Positions 8,022 to 18,383 are shown, counted from the stretch's first letter. The stretch is 41,498 nt of DNA from Chloroflexota bacterium (GCA_016866215.1 VGNE01000034.1:1-41498), one strand, 5' to 3'. Made by a program: numbers and translations. The notes: generated by a model from the sequence alone, not told the origin.

Positions 8022-9320
8022 ATGTTTGGTTCGAAAACGCAAGCATTACAAAAACGTGCGCAAAAAGTGATACCCCTGGGTGTGAATTCCAATTTCCGTT
8101 TTTGGGGGGATGGCATTACACCTTATGTAGAAAAGGCGAAGGGCAGTTATTTATGGGATGTGGACGGCAAAAAATATATTGATTACCGTATGGCCTTTGG
8201 GCCGATTATTTTGGGTCACGCTTACGATGAAGTGGATCAAAAAGTAATTGAAGAAATCCAAATGGGTGTACTGTACGCGATGACAACGGAGTTGGAGGTT
8301 GCAGTCGCAGAGATGATCGTTGAGATGTCCCCGGCCATTGACATGGTGCGCATGGCTTGTTCCGGCACAGAAGCCACCATGCATGCCATTCGTGTCGCTC
8401 GCGCTTTTACAGGGCGCGATTTAATTTTAAAATTTGAAGGCAATTATCACGGCTTTCATGACCATACTTTGTGGTCAACTTACGCGCCTGTGGAAGCTTA
8501 TGGCAACCGGCGCAGTCCAATCCCCGCGCCGGCTTCATCTGGAATTCCAAAGGGGATGCGTGAATTTATTATCACTCTGCCATTCAATGATTTTGAAGGC
8601 TTTGAGCGCGTTATGCGTTCGTACGGCGCGCAGATCGCGGCAGTGATCACTGAACCGTGTCAGGGCAATTGCGCGGCGATCAATCCACAGGATGGATTTT
8701 TGGAACTCATCCGCCGGAAGACCGAAGAATACGGATGTGTCTTTATTTTGGATGAAGTAAAAACAGGATTCCGCATCGCGAACGGCGGCGCACAGGAATA
8801 CTACCGCCTCAAACCGGACCTGGTCACGTATGCTAAAGCCTTGGGCAACGGTTACCCTGTGGCAGCTTTCGGCGGTAAGCGGGAGATCATGTCCATCATT
8901 GGGCATGGCGTGGCGCAAGGCGGTACGTACACCAACAATAAGCCTGGCATTGCGGGCGCGTATGCGACATTGAGTTTATTGAAGTCCAAACCCATATTGA
9001 AAACAATCGAAAAACGCGGACAACGTCTCATGGATGGCTTGAAGGAAATCTTTGAAGAGAATGATATTCCCGCTGTGTTCACGGGCTATCCCGCCATGTT
9101 CTCATTCTCTTTGAATATTGATTCTGTCACCTGTCAACGTGACTGGGCCAATAGCGACCATGACCTGTATCTCAAAATAACCGAGAAAGCCATTGCGCGC
9201 GGCATCATGCCCGATTTCGATTCTCGTGAGCCGTGGTTCCTATGCTACGAACATTCCGAAGCGGATATTGATGAGACATTGAATGTGTACGCGGAGATTG
9301 TAAAAGAAGTTCACAGGTAA
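8022..9320 (+). CDS. Class III aminotransferase, glutamate-1-semialdehyde aminomutase-like
   Basis: 432 residues. PLP-dependent fold type I: cofactor-phosphate loop SGTEA at 114-118, aspartate D244 in LDEVKTGFR that pairs with the pyridine nitrogen, and Schiff-base lysine K272 in YAKALGNGYP. The overall pattern, with SGTEATMHAIRVAR and DEVKTGFR, is closest to HemL-type enzymes. The setting inside an amine-degradation cluster, with no other haem genes, argues for a catabolic aminotransferase or aminomutase rather than haem synthesis. An AAGGAG site lies ten bases before the ATG. Substrate is unknown; beta-amino or omega-amino acids are plausible. Confidence 0.88.
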   Translation: MFGSKTQALQKRAQKVIPLGVNSNFRFWGDGITPYVEKAKGSYLWDVDGKKYIDYRMAFGPIILGHAYDEVDQKVIEEIQMGVLYAMTTELEVAVAEMIVEMSPAIDMVRMACSGTEATMHAIRVARAFTGRDLILKFEGNYHGFHDHTLWSTYAPVEAYGNRRSPIPAPASSGIPKGMREFIITLPFNDFEGFERVMRSYGAQIAAVITEPCQGNCAAINPQDGFLELIRRKTEEYGCVFILDEVKTGFRIANGGAQEYYRLKPDLVTYAKALGNGYPVAAFGGKREIMSIIGHGVAQGGTYTNNKPGIAGAYATLSLLKSKPILKTIEKRGQRLMDGLKEIFEENDIPAVFTGYPAMFSFSLNIDSVTCQRDWANSDHDLYLKITEKAIARGIMPDFDSREPWFLCYEHSEADIDETLNVYAEIVKEVHR

Positions 9321-9324
9321 ACAA

Positions 9325-9381
9325 GTAGACAGGTACACAAGTTCATGCCTTGCGCATCTGGTTCCTTGTCTACCTGTCTAC
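9325..9381. repeat. Intercistronic long hairpin 1
   Basis: Arms at 9325-9341 and 9365-9381 are 17 nt long with one mismatch, separated by a 23-nt loop. Each arm is built from repeated GTAGACAGGTA/TACCTGTCTAC words. There is no U-run, so it is not a standard terminator. It could protect or punctuate the polycistronic mRNA. Confidence 0.7.
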
Positions 9382-9411
9382 CTGTATACGTGATTACACA
9401 CGGAGAAACCC

Positions 9412-10719
9412 ATGACCAAACTTACATCCAAAGAAATCGTTGATATGAACAAGGAATACACCTTTTTCTCATGGTCCAATCAGGGACAAGTTAACCCGAT
9501 TCCTGTCACCAAAGCCGAGGGTGTTTATTTTTGGGATGCTGATGGAAAACGCTATCTTGATTTTGCTTCGCAGTTGGTGAACGAGAATGTTGGACATCAA
9601 CATCCCAAAGTGGTGAAAGCCATTCAAGACCAGGCCGCTGTGTTGGCTTTTGTGGCGCCTGGCATGGCAACTGAGCCGCGTGGACTGTTAGGCAAAAAAC
9701 TCGCCGAGGTCACCCCTGGAGATCTTAAGAAGACCTTCTTTGCATTGGGAGGCGCGGAAGCGAACGAAAATGCGATCAAGATTGCGCGTCAATACACTGG
9801 ACGGCATAAAATTTTGGCGCGTTATCGCTCGTATCACGGCGCAACGCACGGAGCTATTTCATTGACTGGTGATTATCGCCGCTTGCCTGCGGAGCCAGCC
9901 ATCTCTGGTGTTGTCCACTTCCTTGACCCGTATTGCTATCGCTGTCCGTTCGGGTGGACGAAGGATACATGTCATCGCGAGTGCATCAGCCATGTTGAAG
10001 AGGTGATTCAGCACGAAGGTCCAGACCAGGTTGCCGCGATCATTCTTGAAGGCGTGACAGGCACGAACGGACTCATCATCCCGCCCGATGAATACTGGCC
10101 GCGCATGCGCGAGATCTGTGACAAGTATGGAATCCTGCTGATTTCGGATGAAGTCATGTCAGGTTGGGGCCGCACGGGCGAGTGGTTCGCAGTGGATAAT
10201 TGGAATGTAACACCCGACATCATCACAACTGCGAAGGGAATTACCTCTGGCTATGTGCCTCTTGGCGCGGTGATTGTCCGCGAACATATTGCAAAATATT
10301 TTGACAGCCACATGCTGTCCGCAGGTCTAACGTATAACGGTCACGCCCTGGCTTGTGCCACCGCGCTGGCTACCATTGAAGTCTACGAAGAAGAGAAAAT
10401 TTTTGAGAACGTGAAAAAGGTCGGGAAATATCTTGGCGAACAACTCGAAGATTTGAAGAAGAAACATATCTCGATTGGTGACGTGCGTTATATCGGCATG
10501 TTTACCGCCATGGAGTTGGTGAAGAACCGCGTAACAAAAGAGCCAATGGATTTGACCGCGCTCAAGAACTTCCTGGTTTCCAATGGCGTGTATGTCTTCA
10601 ATTTCAAAAATGTCTTGTTTATTGTGCCTCCGCTGACAATCACAAAAGAACAATTGGACGAAGGCTTGAAGTTGATTGACGAGGGGCTGGCTGAGTTGAT
10701 GGATTTGCAGGTCCCGTAA
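9412..10719 (+). CDS. Class III aminotransferase, taurine/beta-alanine:pyruvate type
   Basis: 435 residues. Cofactor loop [14 protein letters not shown] at 113-126, SYHGATHG near 140-147, D246 in [13 protein letters not shown], and Schiff-base K275 in [15 protein letters not shown]. The pattern resembles omega-amino acid:pyruvate aminotransferases, including taurine-pyruvate and beta-alanine-pyruvate enzymes. An insert carries four cysteines (C175, C178, C187, C191) in a CX2C...CX3C arrangement, which may be structural or metal-binding. With the semialdehyde dehydrogenase that follows, a role in turning beta-alanine into malonate semialdehyde is attractive but inferred. Confidence 0.88.
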   Translation: MTKLTSKEIVDMNKEYTFFSWSNQGQVNPIPVTKAEGVYFWDADGKRYLDFASQLVNENVGHQHPKVVKAIQDQAAVLAFVAPGMATEPRGLLGKKLAEVTPGDLKKTFFALGGAEANENAIKIARQYTGRHKILARYRSYHGATHGAISLTGDYRRLPAEPAISGVVHFLDPYCYRCPFGWTKDTCHRECISHVEEVIQHEGPDQVAAIILEGVTGTNGLIIPPDEYWPRMREICDKYGILLISDEVMSGWGRTGEWFAVDNWNVTPDIITTAKGITSGYVPLGAVIVREHIAKYFDSHMLSAGLTYNGHALACATALATIEVYEEEKIFENVKKVGKYLGEQLEDLKKKHISIGDVRYIGMFTAMELVKNRVTKEPMDLTALKNFLVSNGVYVFNFKNVLFIVPPLTITKEQLDEGLKLIDEGLAELMDLQVP

Positions 10720-10783
10720 TACGTAATACGCGATGCGTAAAGAACGCAAAACGCTTTTTACGAATTACGAATCACGGATTACG
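10714..10783. repeat. Intercistronic long hairpin 2
   Basis: Imperfect inverted repeat with arms at about 10714-10744 and 10754-10783. Both are made of the repeated word TACGAATTACG and variants such as GTAATACGTAATACG. It begins at the stop codon of the upstream aminotransferase and ends 16 nt before the dehydrogenase start, just ahead of its GGAG ribosome site. No U-run is seen. Confidence 0.65.
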
Positions 10784-10799
10784 AACTTTTGGAGACAAC

Positions 10800-12266
10800 A
10801 TGGAAATACGTAACTACATAAACGGCGAATGGGTCAAGCCAGCGGTCAAGGATTATTTCGATGTCATCAACCCTGCGACGGGAGTGGTGATCGCGCGCAC
10901 TCCGCTCGGCGGCAAAGCGGATGCGGATGCGGCGGCGAAGGCGGCGAGTGAAGCCTATGTTTCATGGCGGCGCGTGCCTGTCAATGACCGCGTGCAATAT
11001 TTATTCAAGCTTCGCAATTTGATGCGCGAGAACGGTGATGAGATCGCAAAGCTCATCACCAACGAAGCGGGCAAAACATTTGAAGAATCCAAAGCTGAAA
11101 TGGTGCGCGCCTACGAAAATATTGAGGTTGCCTGTGGTATGCCGCACTTGAGCAAAGGTGAATTTGTGGAAGACATCGCGCCCGGCATTGACGAGATCAT
11201 GATCCGCCAGCCTGTGGGCGTGTGCGCTACGATTGCGCCGTTCAACTTTCCTGGCATGATTCCATTTTGGTATCTGCCTTACGCGCTCGCGGCGGGCAAC
11301 ACCTACATCGTGAAGCCTTCTGAAAAAGTGCCGATGACGATGCAATTTATTTTCAAACTTATCGAGCAGGCTGGCTTTCCGAAGGGCGTGGTCAATTTGG
11401 TCAACGGCGCGAAGGATACTGTGGATGGAATTCTTGAGCATCCGTCAATTCGCGCGATCACTTTTGTCGGCTCGACCAATGTTGCGAAATATATTTATTC
11501 AACTGCCGCCGCGCATGGCAAACGTGTGCAGGCGCAAGGCGGAGCGAAGAATCCCGTCATTATTTTGCCCGATGCGGATATGGATATGGCGACAAAGATC
11601 ATCGCCGATTCAGCCTTCGGGTGCGCAGGTCAGCGCTGTTTGGCAGTTTCCCTCGCTGTGACGGTGGGTGAAGCGCGCAATATGTTCAATGAGTTGATCT
11701 GTGATGCGGCTTCATCAAGAACGGTTGGTTATGGAATGGACTCAGGCATTCAAATGGGACCTGTCATCAATACCGCCAGTATGCAGCGCGTGGAAAAGTT
11801 GATCGCTCTCGGCGCAAAGGAAGGTGCATCTGTTCCGGTGGATGGACGTGGGACGGTGGTGAGGGGCTACGAGCGTGGATCCTTCGTCAGACCGACGATC
11901 CTCTCTGAGGTCCAGCTTGGAAGCGAGATTGCTAGGACGGAAATCTTTGGGCCAGTGTTAAGCCTGATGCACGTCAATTCCATAGATGAAGCCATCCAAT
12001 TGGTGAATAGCGGACAATACGGCAATCAGGCGAGTCTGTTCACATCCAGCGGCAATGCCGCGCGTCGTTTTAGATATGAAGCGGATGCAGGCAATATTGG
12101 AATCAATATCGGTGTTGCCGCGCCGATGGCCTTCTTCCCGTTCAGCGGGTGGAAGGATTCGTTCTTCGGCGATATGCACGGGCAGGGCATGGATGCGGTG
12201 GAGTTCTTCACACAGAAGAAGGTTGTTGTGGAGCGCTGGCCGAAAGAATGGACAAGGAAATTCTAG
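10800..12266 (+). CDS. mmsA: CoA-acylating (methyl)malonate-semialdehyde dehydrogenase
   Basis: 488 residues, the usual length. ALDH-superfamily fold with oxyanion N149 in PFNFPG, K172 in VKPSE, the NAD-binding segment around FVGSTNVAK (222-230) and catalytic C280 in AGQRCLA. Where most ALDHs have the general-base glutamate there is QAQGGAKNP, as expected for the CoA-acylating branch. The C-terminal [19 protein letters not shown] block is a hallmark of MmsA/IolA. The reaction is (methyl)malonate semialdehyde + CoA + NAD to acetyl- or propionyl-CoA, CO2 and NADH. It sits between aminotransferases that could produce the semialdehyde from beta-alanine. The family call is firm; the exact substrate is inferred. 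Confidence 0.93.
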   Translation: MEIRNYINGEWVKPAVKDYFDVINPATGVVIARTPLGGKADADAAAKAASEAYVSWRRVPVNDRVQYLFKLRNLMRENGDEIAKLITNEAGKTFEESKAEMVRAYENIEVACGMPHLSKGEFVEDIAPGIDEIMIRQPVGVCATIAPFNFPGMIPFWYLPYALAAGNTYIVKPSEKVPMTMQFIFKLIEQAGFPKGVVNLVNGAKDTVDGILEHPSIRAITFVGSTNVAKYIYSTAAAHGKRVQAQGGAKNPVIILPDADMDMATKIIADSAFGCAGQRCLAVSLAVTVGEARNMFNELICDAASSRTVGYGMDSGIQMGPVINTASMQRVEKLIALGAKEGASVPVDGRGTVVRGYERGSFVRPTILSEVQLGSEIARTEIFGPVLSLMHVNSIDEAIQLVNSGQYGNQASLFTSSGNAARRFRYEADAGNIGINIGVAAPMAFFPFSGWKDSFFGDMHGQGMDAVEFFTQKKVVVERWPKEWTRKF

Positions 12267-12372
12267 AGAATTGGAGGAGTAGAGAATTGCGGAAGAGAGA
12301 CTAGTGACTTGAGACTCGAAATTCTCCAATTCGCTACTCCTCATCTGCCAAGTCTCTAATCTCCAGTCTCTT
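12267..12372. repeat. Intercistronic long hairpin 3
   Basis: Main arms at 12273-12288 and 12327-12342 (16 nt, one mismatch). A second, weaker pairing joins AGAGACTAGTGACTTGAGACT at about 12297-12316 with the AGTCTC-rich words at 12350-12370. It occupies nearly the whole gap before the putrescine aminotransferase. Confidence 0.6.
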
Positions 12373-12388
12373 TTTATGAGGATTTTTT

Positions 12389-13750
12389 ATGACATACGAT
12401 TACGAAGACGCATTGGATTATTCATCCCGCTGGCTGGACTTGATCCAGAAGAATGAATTTCCAACACAAGAAGAAGCATATAAGATTATTGACGAATCAA
12501 AGAATAATTTCGCCGAGCATTACAACCGTAACTGGTTGGAGTATCGCAAATCTGTAACCGAGTCTGGTGATTGGGCGGCAGTGGAGTGGACTGGCTCAGG
12601 CTCGGTTTTCAAAGATGTGTTGGGCCGCGAGTATCTTGATTTCCTCGGCGGATTTGGCATGATGGACCTGGGATGGAGTCATCCTGACGTGGTCAACGCG
12701 GTGAAGGCGCAGCTGAATCGTTCGCCGATGCCTTCGCAGGAATTAATTGATCCGCTGCGCGGCGTGCTGGCGAAGTTGCTTGCCTCCATTACACCCGGCG
12801 ATTTGAAATACAGTTGGTTCGCGGCGAGCGGCGCAGAAGCCAATGAAGCCGCGATGAAAATTGCCAAACTTTATACAGGCAAGAGCGCATTCATTGTCGG
12901 TGTGAGAGCTTTTCATGGCAAAACCCTAGGTGCGCTTTCGCTGATGGGCAAAGCGGATTTTCGCGCGCCGATGGGCCCGCTGTATGCGGGACAGGTGTAT
13001 CACGTCCCATTTGGCGATGCAGACGCGGTGGAAAAGCAGCTTGAAATTTGCGAGAAGGTGGGCATCGGTGTAGCGGCTGTGATGTTTGAGCCAATCCAGG
13101 GTGAGTCGGGCGCAATCGTTCCGCCCGATGATTTTTGGCCTCGCATCCGCGCCGCGACGAAAAAGTATGGCGTCTTGTTAATTGCGGATGAAGTGCAAAC
13201 GGGTCTGGGTCGGACGGGGAGGTTGTGGGGTGTTAATCATTGGGATGTTGCCCCCGACATTTTGACCGCCGCAAAATCCCTCGGCGGAGGTGTGATGCCA
13301 ATCTCTGCAGTTTGCACCACTGAAGAAATCTATCAGCCGATGATGTATCCAAACCCATTTATGCATACCACCACAACAGGTGGCGGCGCACTGGCTTGTT
13401 CAGCTGCGATCGCCGCGATCCATGTCACATTGCGCGAACGGTTATGGGAGAAGGCCGCGGAGAAAGGGAATTATCTGATTTCAGAATTGGAAAAATTCGC
13501 GGCTGAATATCCGCAAATTTATGAGAAAATAACGGGCAAAGGTTTGTTGATCGGTATGCATTTCAAAACCCCCGAGATCGGTTTTAAAGTGGCGGCAGGA
13601 CTGTTTAAACGGAATGTGGTAGTGGCTGGAACATTGACCAGCGCACAGACCATCCGTGTTGAGCCGCCGCTGATCGTTACTCAGGAGCAAATGGACACTT
13701 TGCTTGATCGTTTAGGTGAAGTGTTGAAGGAAATTGGCATGGCAAAGTAA
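12389..13750 (+). CDS. patA: Putrescine aminotransferase
   Basis: 453 residues, matching the 459 of E. coli YgjG. It keeps that enzyme's distinctive features: an N-terminal helical extension, cofactor loop SGAEANEAAMKIAK (147-160), FHGKTLGALS, D267 in IADEVQTGLGRTG, Schiff-base K296 in TAAKSLGGGVMP, the PNPFMHTTTTGG segment, and the C-terminal VVVAGTL...IRVEPPL. It should transfer an amino group from putrescine (or cadaverine) to 2-oxoglutarate or pyruvate, giving 4-aminobutanal, which cyclises to pyrroline. It lies immediately before a polyamine ABC transporter, which supports the substrate assignment. Confidence 0.88.
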   Translation: MTYDYEDALDYSSRWLDLIQKNEFPTQEEAYKIIDESKNNFAEHYNRNWLEYRKSVTESGDWAAVEWTGSGSVFKDVLGREYLDFLGGFGMMDLGWSHPDVVNAVKAQLNRSPMPSQELIDPLRGVLAKLLASITPGDLKYSWFAASGAEANEAAMKIAKLYTGKSAFIVGVRAFHGKTLGALSLMGKADFRAPMGPLYAGQVYHVPFGDADAVEKQLEICEKVGIGVAAVMFEPIQGESGAIVPPDDFWPRIRAATKKYGVLLIADEVQTGLGRTGRLWGVNHWDVAPDILTAAKSLGGGVMPISAVCTTEEIYQPMMYPNPFMHTTTTGGGALACSAAIAAIHVTLRERLWEKAAEKGNYLISELEKFAAEYPQIYEKITGKGLLIGMHFKTPEIGFKVAAGLFKRNVVVAGTLTSAQTIRVEPPLIVTQEQMDTLLDRLGEVLKEIGMAK

Positions 13751-13760
13751 TTCTGGAGTG

Positions 13761-13802
13761 TGGGAGCTTGCTCCCATACATTGCAACAGCAAGCTGTTGC
13801 AA
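13761..13802. repeat. Twin perfect hairpins between patA and potA
   Basis: TGGGAGC-tt-GCTCCCA at 13761-13776 and TTGCAACAG-caag-CTGTTGCAA at 13781-13802, both perfect. Two hairpins in tandem in an intercistronic gap recall REP/BIME elements. No U-run follows, so read-through into potA is likely. Confidence 0.75.
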
Positions 13803-13829
13803 TCCAAATTGATAATTCGGAGAAGATAA

Positions 13830-14945
13830 ATGACCAGTGAGTTTGCAGTTGAAATGCGCGATGTCGTAAAAAGATTTATTACACCCGAAGGCGGCGAAAT
13901 AGCCGCCGTAGACCACGTGACCATGCAGATCAAGAACGGCGAATTCTTTTCCATGCTCGGTTCTTCGGGTTGCGGCAAGACGACGTCCTTGCGCATGGTT
14001 GCTGGTTTTGAGTGGACTACGGAAGGTGAAGTTTATATTGAGGGGAAAGCCATGGGACATACGCCGCCGTTCCAAAGAAAAGTGAATACGGTTTTTCAGA
14101 ATTATGCGCTTTTTCAACATTTAACCGTTTTTCAAAATCTGGCATTTGGTTTGGAGATGGAAGGCGCAAAAGAGGACGAGATCAAGAAGCGTGTCGGACA
14201 TGCCCTCGAGATGGTCCAGCTTACAGGGATGGATCGTCGCAAGCCGAAGCACCTTTCAGGCGGACAGCAGCAACGCGTCGCGCTTGCCCGGGCTTTGGTC
14301 AAGACCCCGGACGTTCTCCTGCTTGACGAACCTCTCGGCGCACTCGATCTGAAATTACGCAAAGAGATGCAACTTGAGTTAAAGGCGTTGCAACAGCAAC
14401 TTGGAATCACATTTATCTACGTCACGCACGATCAGGAAGAGGCATTGACTATGTCTGATCGCATCGCGGTCATGAGCAATGGCAAAGTCAAACAGATGGG
14501 CACGCCCGTTGAAATATATGAGCGCCCCACCAACAAGTTTGTCGCGGACTTCATCGGGGAGTCGAATTTTCTCGAAGGCAAGATCAAGTTCATCTCAAAG
14601 AGTGAAGCGCGTGTCTTTGTCCCCAGTTTAAATACCGAGTTGGTCGGTATGCCCATTTCAGAGGGACTTGTAAAGGGTGAGGAAATCGTCGTATGTATCC
14701 GCCCCGAGAAGGTACGCATTACTGAAAAAAATGCGATCAACCAAAATATGTTCCGTGGCAAAGTGGCGAATACGGTTTATATCGGCGCGGATACGCATGT
14801 GTTTGTAGATCTGCAGGGAACCAGGTTAAAGGTGTGGGAACAAAACCGTATTTCGCGGCTTGACCCGAAGTCGTTTTATGCCGTTGGGCAGGAAGTTTGG
14901 TTGATGCTCATGCCCGAGAATACACTTGTGTTAAAGAAGGATTAG
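13830..14945 (+). CDS. potA: Polyamine ABC transporter ATPase
   Basis: 371 residues. Walker [10 protein letters not shown] at 44-52, Q-loop near 90, signature LSGGQ at 142-146, Walker B LLLDEP with E167, and switch histidine H200. A C-terminal TOBE-type domain (about 285-365) is typical of PotA/UgpC-class ATPases. It energises import by the PotB/PotC permeases. The gene stops 2 nt before potB, so potABC are one transcription unit. Putrescine, spermidine or both are possible substrates; linkage to patA favours polyamines over other substrates of this family. Confidence 0.93.
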   Translation: MTSEFAVEMRDVVKRFITPEGGEIAAVDHVTMQIKNGEFFSMLGSSGCGKTTSLRMVAGFEWTTEGEVYIEGKAMGHTPPFQRKVNTVFQNYALFQHLTVFQNLAFGLEMEGAKEDEIKKRVGHALEMVQLTGMDRRKPKHLSGGQQQRVALARALVKTPDVLLLDEPLGALDLKLRKEMQLELKALQQQLGITFIYVTHDQEEALTMSDRIAVMSNGKVKQMGTPVEIYERPTNKFVADFIGESNFLEGKIKFISKSEARVFVPSLNTELVGMPISEGLVKGEEIVVCIRPEKVRITEKNAINQNMFRGKVANTVYIGADTHVFVDLQGTRLKVWEQNRISRLDPKSFYAVGQEVWLMLMPENTLVLKKD

Positions 14946-14947
14946 CC

Positions 14948-15871
14948 ATGTTACAGCGTCTTCGCGAAAATAAATCTGCGCAGGGTACGTTATTGGCGCT
15001 TCCGACTACGGTGTGGTTGTTTGTGCTATTGATCATTCCGTTGATCCTCACTTTGATCGTGAGTTTTGGCAGGCGCAGTCCTGATGGTAATGTGATCTAT
15101 ACGTTTACGTTGGACAATTACATCCGCCTGTTTGGATACAGCACAGCCTGTCCCGATGCGCAGGCTTCATGCTATGATCCGCTTTATGTGAATATTCTGG
15201 GGCGTTCATTATCGCTGGCGTTTAATACAACGTTGTTCGTGATCACCCTGGCATACCCGCTTGCGTATTTTATTGCGCGCGCGCATCCTAAACAGCGCAA
15301 TATTTATTTGTTTATGGTGTTGATCCCATTGTGGACAAACTTTGTTATTCGCGTGTATGCGTGGATGATGTTGCTGCGTAAAGAGGGCGCGATCAATATC
15401 ATCATTGGATGGGTGATGAACTTGTTGAACATCCCATTCACACCGTTTGAGATGTTGTATACCCCGGGCGCAGTATTGGTGGGTATGGTCTATGAATTCC
15501 TGCCGTTCATGATCCTGCCGATCTACACATCGCTTGAAAAGATTGATGTTTCACTATATGAAGCCGCCGCAGACCTGGGCGCGAACTCGATCAAGACATT
15601 CTTGCGCGTGACGCTTCCATTGTCCATGCCGGGTGTGGTGGCTGGGACGATCCTCGTGTTCATCCCTGTGATGGGAACGTTCATTGTTTCGGATATTCTC
15701 GGCGGGCGACAGGTTATTCTTGTCGGTAATTTGATTCAGCGTCAATTTTTGGATGCGCGTGACCCAACCTTTGGTTCAGCCGCCTCGCTTATTTTGATGG
15801 TGATGACGCTTATCGTGACCTATTTCTATACCCGTAAATTTGGGTTTGGAGAGGAGATCGTTGTCGGATGA
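14948..15871 (+). CDS. potB: Polyamine ABC transporter permease PotB
   Basis: 307 residues from the ATG at 14948, which has AAGGA six bases upstream; an upstream in-frame start would overlap potA by 49 nt and has no site. Six membrane helices are apparent, with a long extracytoplasmic loop after the first helix that contains two cysteines (near CPDAQASC). The EAA loop reads [21 protein letters not shown] near 215-235 and contacts PotA. Its stop overlaps the potC start by 4 nt. Confidence 0.92.
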   Translation: MLQRLRENKSAQGTLLALPTTVWLFVLLIIPLILTLIVSFGRRSPDGNVIYTFTLDNYIRLFGYSTACPDAQASCYDPLYVNILGRSLSLAFNTTLFVITLAYPLAYFIARAHPKQRNIYLFMVLIPLWTNFVIRVYAWMMLLRKEGAINIIIGWVMNLLNIPFTPFEMLYTPGAVLVGMVYEFLPFMILPIYTSLEKIDVSLYEAAADLGANSIKTFLRVTLPLSMPGVVAGTILVFIPVMGTFIVSDILGGRQVILVGNLIQRQFLDARDPTFGSAASLILMVMTLIVTYFYTRKFGFGEEIVVG

Positions 15872-16764
15872 ATCCCTTCCGCCGTTCTCCCTTTGTAATT
15901 GCCGCGACGGTCTTGGTGTATTTCTTTTTGTACGCGCCGATCGTTGGTCTGATCCTATATTCCTTTAATGCATCCCGCACGAACGTAACCTTTGAAGGAT
16001 TTATCCCTGCGTACAGTGAAAATGTAGTGATGGATGGGAGTCTTGTAAAGTCCAGTCCATGCGGACCTTTTCACTGGTATTGTGACCTTGCGAAAAATAA
16101 CGATGTCACAGAAGCGGCAGGCAATACGTTGACCATTGCTTTTACGGCGACGATCATTTCCACGATCATAGGTACAATGGCCGCGTTGGCGCTTCAACGT
16201 TATAACTTCAAAATGAAGCCATTCTCGCAACTTTCGCTTTACATTCCAATTGTTATTCCTGAGATCGTAATGGGCATTGGCATTCTCACTTTATTCAGCC
16301 AGTTCTTTGGCTGGGTCAATGAGACTTTCAACCTCGTGGGGGATGGCCGCCTTTCGCTTGGAATTGCAACTGTGACCATGAGCCATATTGCATTTATGGT
16401 TCCATTTGTTACACTTGTGGTGCAGGCGCGCTTGCAGGGTTTTGATAAATCCTATGAAGAAGCCGCCATGGACCTGGGCGCGAACGAGTGGACAACCTTC
16501 CGCCGCGTCACATTTCCCATGATCCTGCCTGGCATTATGTCTGGCGCATTGCTTGCGTTTACATTATCGCTTGACGATTTTGTGATTACGTTCTTCACAA
16601 ACGGCCCAGGCTCAACGACCCTGCCAATTTATGTGTACGGTTTGTTGAGGCGCATCATCACACCGCAGGTCAACGCGCTTTCGACTGTTTGGATTTTGGT
16701 TGTGTTTTTCGCAGTGTTGGCGCTGCAAATCCTTCAGAACCGCGATTCAAAGCAGCATTCGTAA
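15868..16764 (+). CDS. potC: Polyamine ABC transporter permease PotC
   Basis: 298 residues, six membrane helices, ATGA overlap with potB. The EAA loop [20 protein letters not shown] near 193-212 is the ATPase contact. An extracytoplasmic insert of about 40 residues after helix 1 holds two cysteines (CGPFHWYC) and is longer than in the E. coli protein. The loops in both PotB and PotC have cysteine pairs that might form disulfides outside the membrane. Confidence 0.92.
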   Translation: MNPFRRSPFVIAATVLVYFFLYAPIVGLILYSFNASRTNVTFEGFIPAYSENVVMDGSLVKSSPCGPFHWYCDLAKNNDVTEAAGNTLTIAFTATIISTIIGTMAALALQRYNFKMKPFSQLSLYIPIVIPEIVMGIGILTLFSQFFGWVNETFNLVGDGRLSLGIATVTMSHIAFMVPFVTLVVQARLQGFDKSYEEAAMDLGANEWTTFRRVTFPMILPGIMSGALLAFTLSLDDFVITFFTNGPGSTTLPIYVYGLLRRIITPQVNALSTVWILVVFFAVLALQILQNRDSKQHS

Positions 16765-16833
16765 ATAAAGGATGTAAGATGAAGGATGAAAGAAGAAAGA
16801 CTTGCGTAAAGGTTTCACATTCTTAAAACGTCA

Positions 16834-16909
16834 CTTCGACACGGTGAGCCATGCAGTGAGGCGAACCGTCAGTACAGGCTTTGAACTTTCCTTCGACAAG
16901 CTCAGGACA
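16834..16909. repeat. Two copies of the dispersed TTCGAC repeat
   Basis: A long form (16834-16879, CTTCGACACGGTGAGC ... GAACCGTCAGTACAGGC) is followed by a short form (16890-16909, CCTTCGACAAGCTCAGGACA). Related copies occur at 18919, 21434, 29317, 31057, 32885 and 33332. This gap between potC and potD (320 nt) holds no gene. Confidence 0.75.
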
Positions 16910-16948
16910 TCGCCTTTGTGACCTTCGTGTCCTTTGTGTTCACCTGCA

Positions 16949-16967
16949 TGATTTGCTAAGCAAATCA
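16949..16967. promoter_or_regulatory. Perfect palindrome upstream of potD
   Basis: TGATTTGCTAAGCAAATCA has two 9-nt arms around a single central base. It lies 118 nt before the potD ATG. It may be an operator or simply a repeat hairpin; no clear -35/-10 pair was found next to it. Confidence 0.5.
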
Positions 16968-17084
16968 CGTGCGGCGCAAGTGTAAAAATGTTTTTGCAAT
17001 GGACTCGCTTATCAATTCGGGTATTCCGCGCTCAAAAAAACAGCGCGTGCCAAAAAAAATTCGAAATCTTCTAAGGAGGAAGAG

Positions 17085-18242
17085 ATGAATAAAAACAATC
17101 TATTTAAATTGCTGGTGCTTCTTGTAATTGCAAGCATGGCATTGGCGGCATGTGGCGGTGGTGGATCAGCCGCAACCGAACCCCCCGCAGAGGGTCCAAA
17201 GGTCACGTCAACTGGTTACACCTGCCCCGAGCCTGAGTTTCCTATGGAAGTGACATCCACAGAGATCAATATCTTCGTGTGGACGGAATACATCCCAGTC
17301 GAGATGATCGAATGTTTTGAGTTGGTCTATGGGATCAAGGTCAACCGCGATGAATATTCCAGCAATGAAGAAATGTACGCGAAGGTCTCTGCTGGCGGTT
17401 CAAATTACGACCTTGTCCAGCCTACCGATTACATCATCGCGCTCATGGCTCGCCAGGATCTTTTGCAGGAACTCGATCACGCCAAACTACCTGTGCTGAA
17501 GAATTTCGACGCAAACTATCTCAATTTCGAATTCGACCCGGGGAATAAGTACACCATTCCATATCAGGCTGGAACCGATGCGATCGTGGTTAACACGGAT
17601 GCAGTTGAAAATGTCCCTGCATCATGGGAAGATATGTGGAAGCCCGAATACGCAGGCAAGATGGTATTCCTGGATGACTCTCGCGCCGTAATTGGTTTGA
17701 CCCTGCTTACGTTGGGCTATGACGTCAACACCACCGATCCCGCGCAACTGGAAGCGGCGAAAGCGAAACTGGCTGAACTCGTCCCGAACATTAAACTCTT
17801 CGATAGCGACAGCCCAAAGACTGCTCTCATTGCGGGCGATGTTGATCTCGGCATGACCTGGACCGCCGAGGCCTTGCTTGCGCAACAGGAAAATCCTGCC
17901 ATTCAATACATTTACCCCACCGAAGGCGCGATCCTCTGGCAGGATAACTGGGCAATGTTGAAAGGCGCCCCTCACGCAGATGCCGCTTACGCATGGCTCA
18001 ACTACACCATGCAGGGCAACATCTTCTGGATGATGCTGCGCGACTTCCCTTACACCAACCCGAATCAGGCTGCGCTTGATTACGCCATGGCGAATCAAAA
18101 GGAACTTTATGATGCATATATGGCGTCCCCCATTACCAATACGCCCGCTGATGCCATCAAGAATGGACACCGCATCGCCGATGTGGGTGAGGCCACTCCG
18201 CTTTATGATGACATCTGGGTGGAAGTAAAAGGCGGGCAGTAA
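17085..18242 (+). CDS. potD: Polyamine ABC transporter substrate-binding lipoprotein
   Basis: 385 residues. A lipoprotein signal peptide with basic start (MNKNN), hydrophobic core and lipobox LAAC places the acylated cysteine at C23, followed by a Gly/Ser linker. The mature part has the PotD/PotF pattern, including NIFVWTEYIP near 66-75, LVQPTDYII, YQAGTDAIVVN near 165 and GMTWTAEALLA near 257. It should capture the polyamine at the outer membrane face and deliver it to PotBC. A very strong AAGGAGG site lies before the ATG. Unlike the tight potABC, it is set off by 320 nt and could have its own promoter. Confidence 0.93.
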   Translation: MNKNNLFKLLVLLVIASMALAACGGGGSAATEPPAEGPKVTSTGYTCPEPEFPMEVTSTEINIFVWTEYIPVEMIECFELVYGIKVNRDEYSSNEEMYAKVSAGGSNYDLVQPTDYIIALMARQDLLQELDHAKLPVLKNFDANYLNFEFDPGNKYTIPYQAGTDAIVVNTDAVENVPASWEDMWKPEYAGKMVFLDDSRAVIGLTLLTLGYDVNTTDPAQLEAAKAKLAELVPNIKLFDSDSPKTALIAGDVDLGMTWTAEALLAQQENPAIQYIYPTEGAILWQDNWAMLKGAPHADAAYAWLNYTMQGNIFWMMLRDFPYTNPNQAALDYAMANQKELYDAYMASPITNTPADAIKNGHRIADVGEATPLYDDIWVEVKGGQ

Positions 18243-18279
18243 AGCTGCCTGCAGTCAGCCGATGGTTTGAATGAATTCG

Positions 18280-18319
18280 AAATGCCCTGATGGGTGAAAA
18301 CCATCCGTCGGGGCATTTA
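18280..18319 (+). terminator. Terminator-like hairpin after potD
   Basis: AAATGCCC ... GGGGCATTT arms around an inner GATGG/CCATC stem, followed by only a short U-run. It fits the end of the pot transcript, with a new promoter about 90 nt downstream. Confidence 0.65.
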
Positions 18320-18383
18320 TACATATTAAGATCCGTATGATCGATCAGATAAAAGATTGTTTCGCACGAAATAAAGAACAATA

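Noticed and set aside
8022..9320. Haem biosynthesis HemL
   Set aside because: Motifs are HemL-like, but the gene follows an Lrp regulator and is surrounded by catabolic genes; no other haem gene is near.
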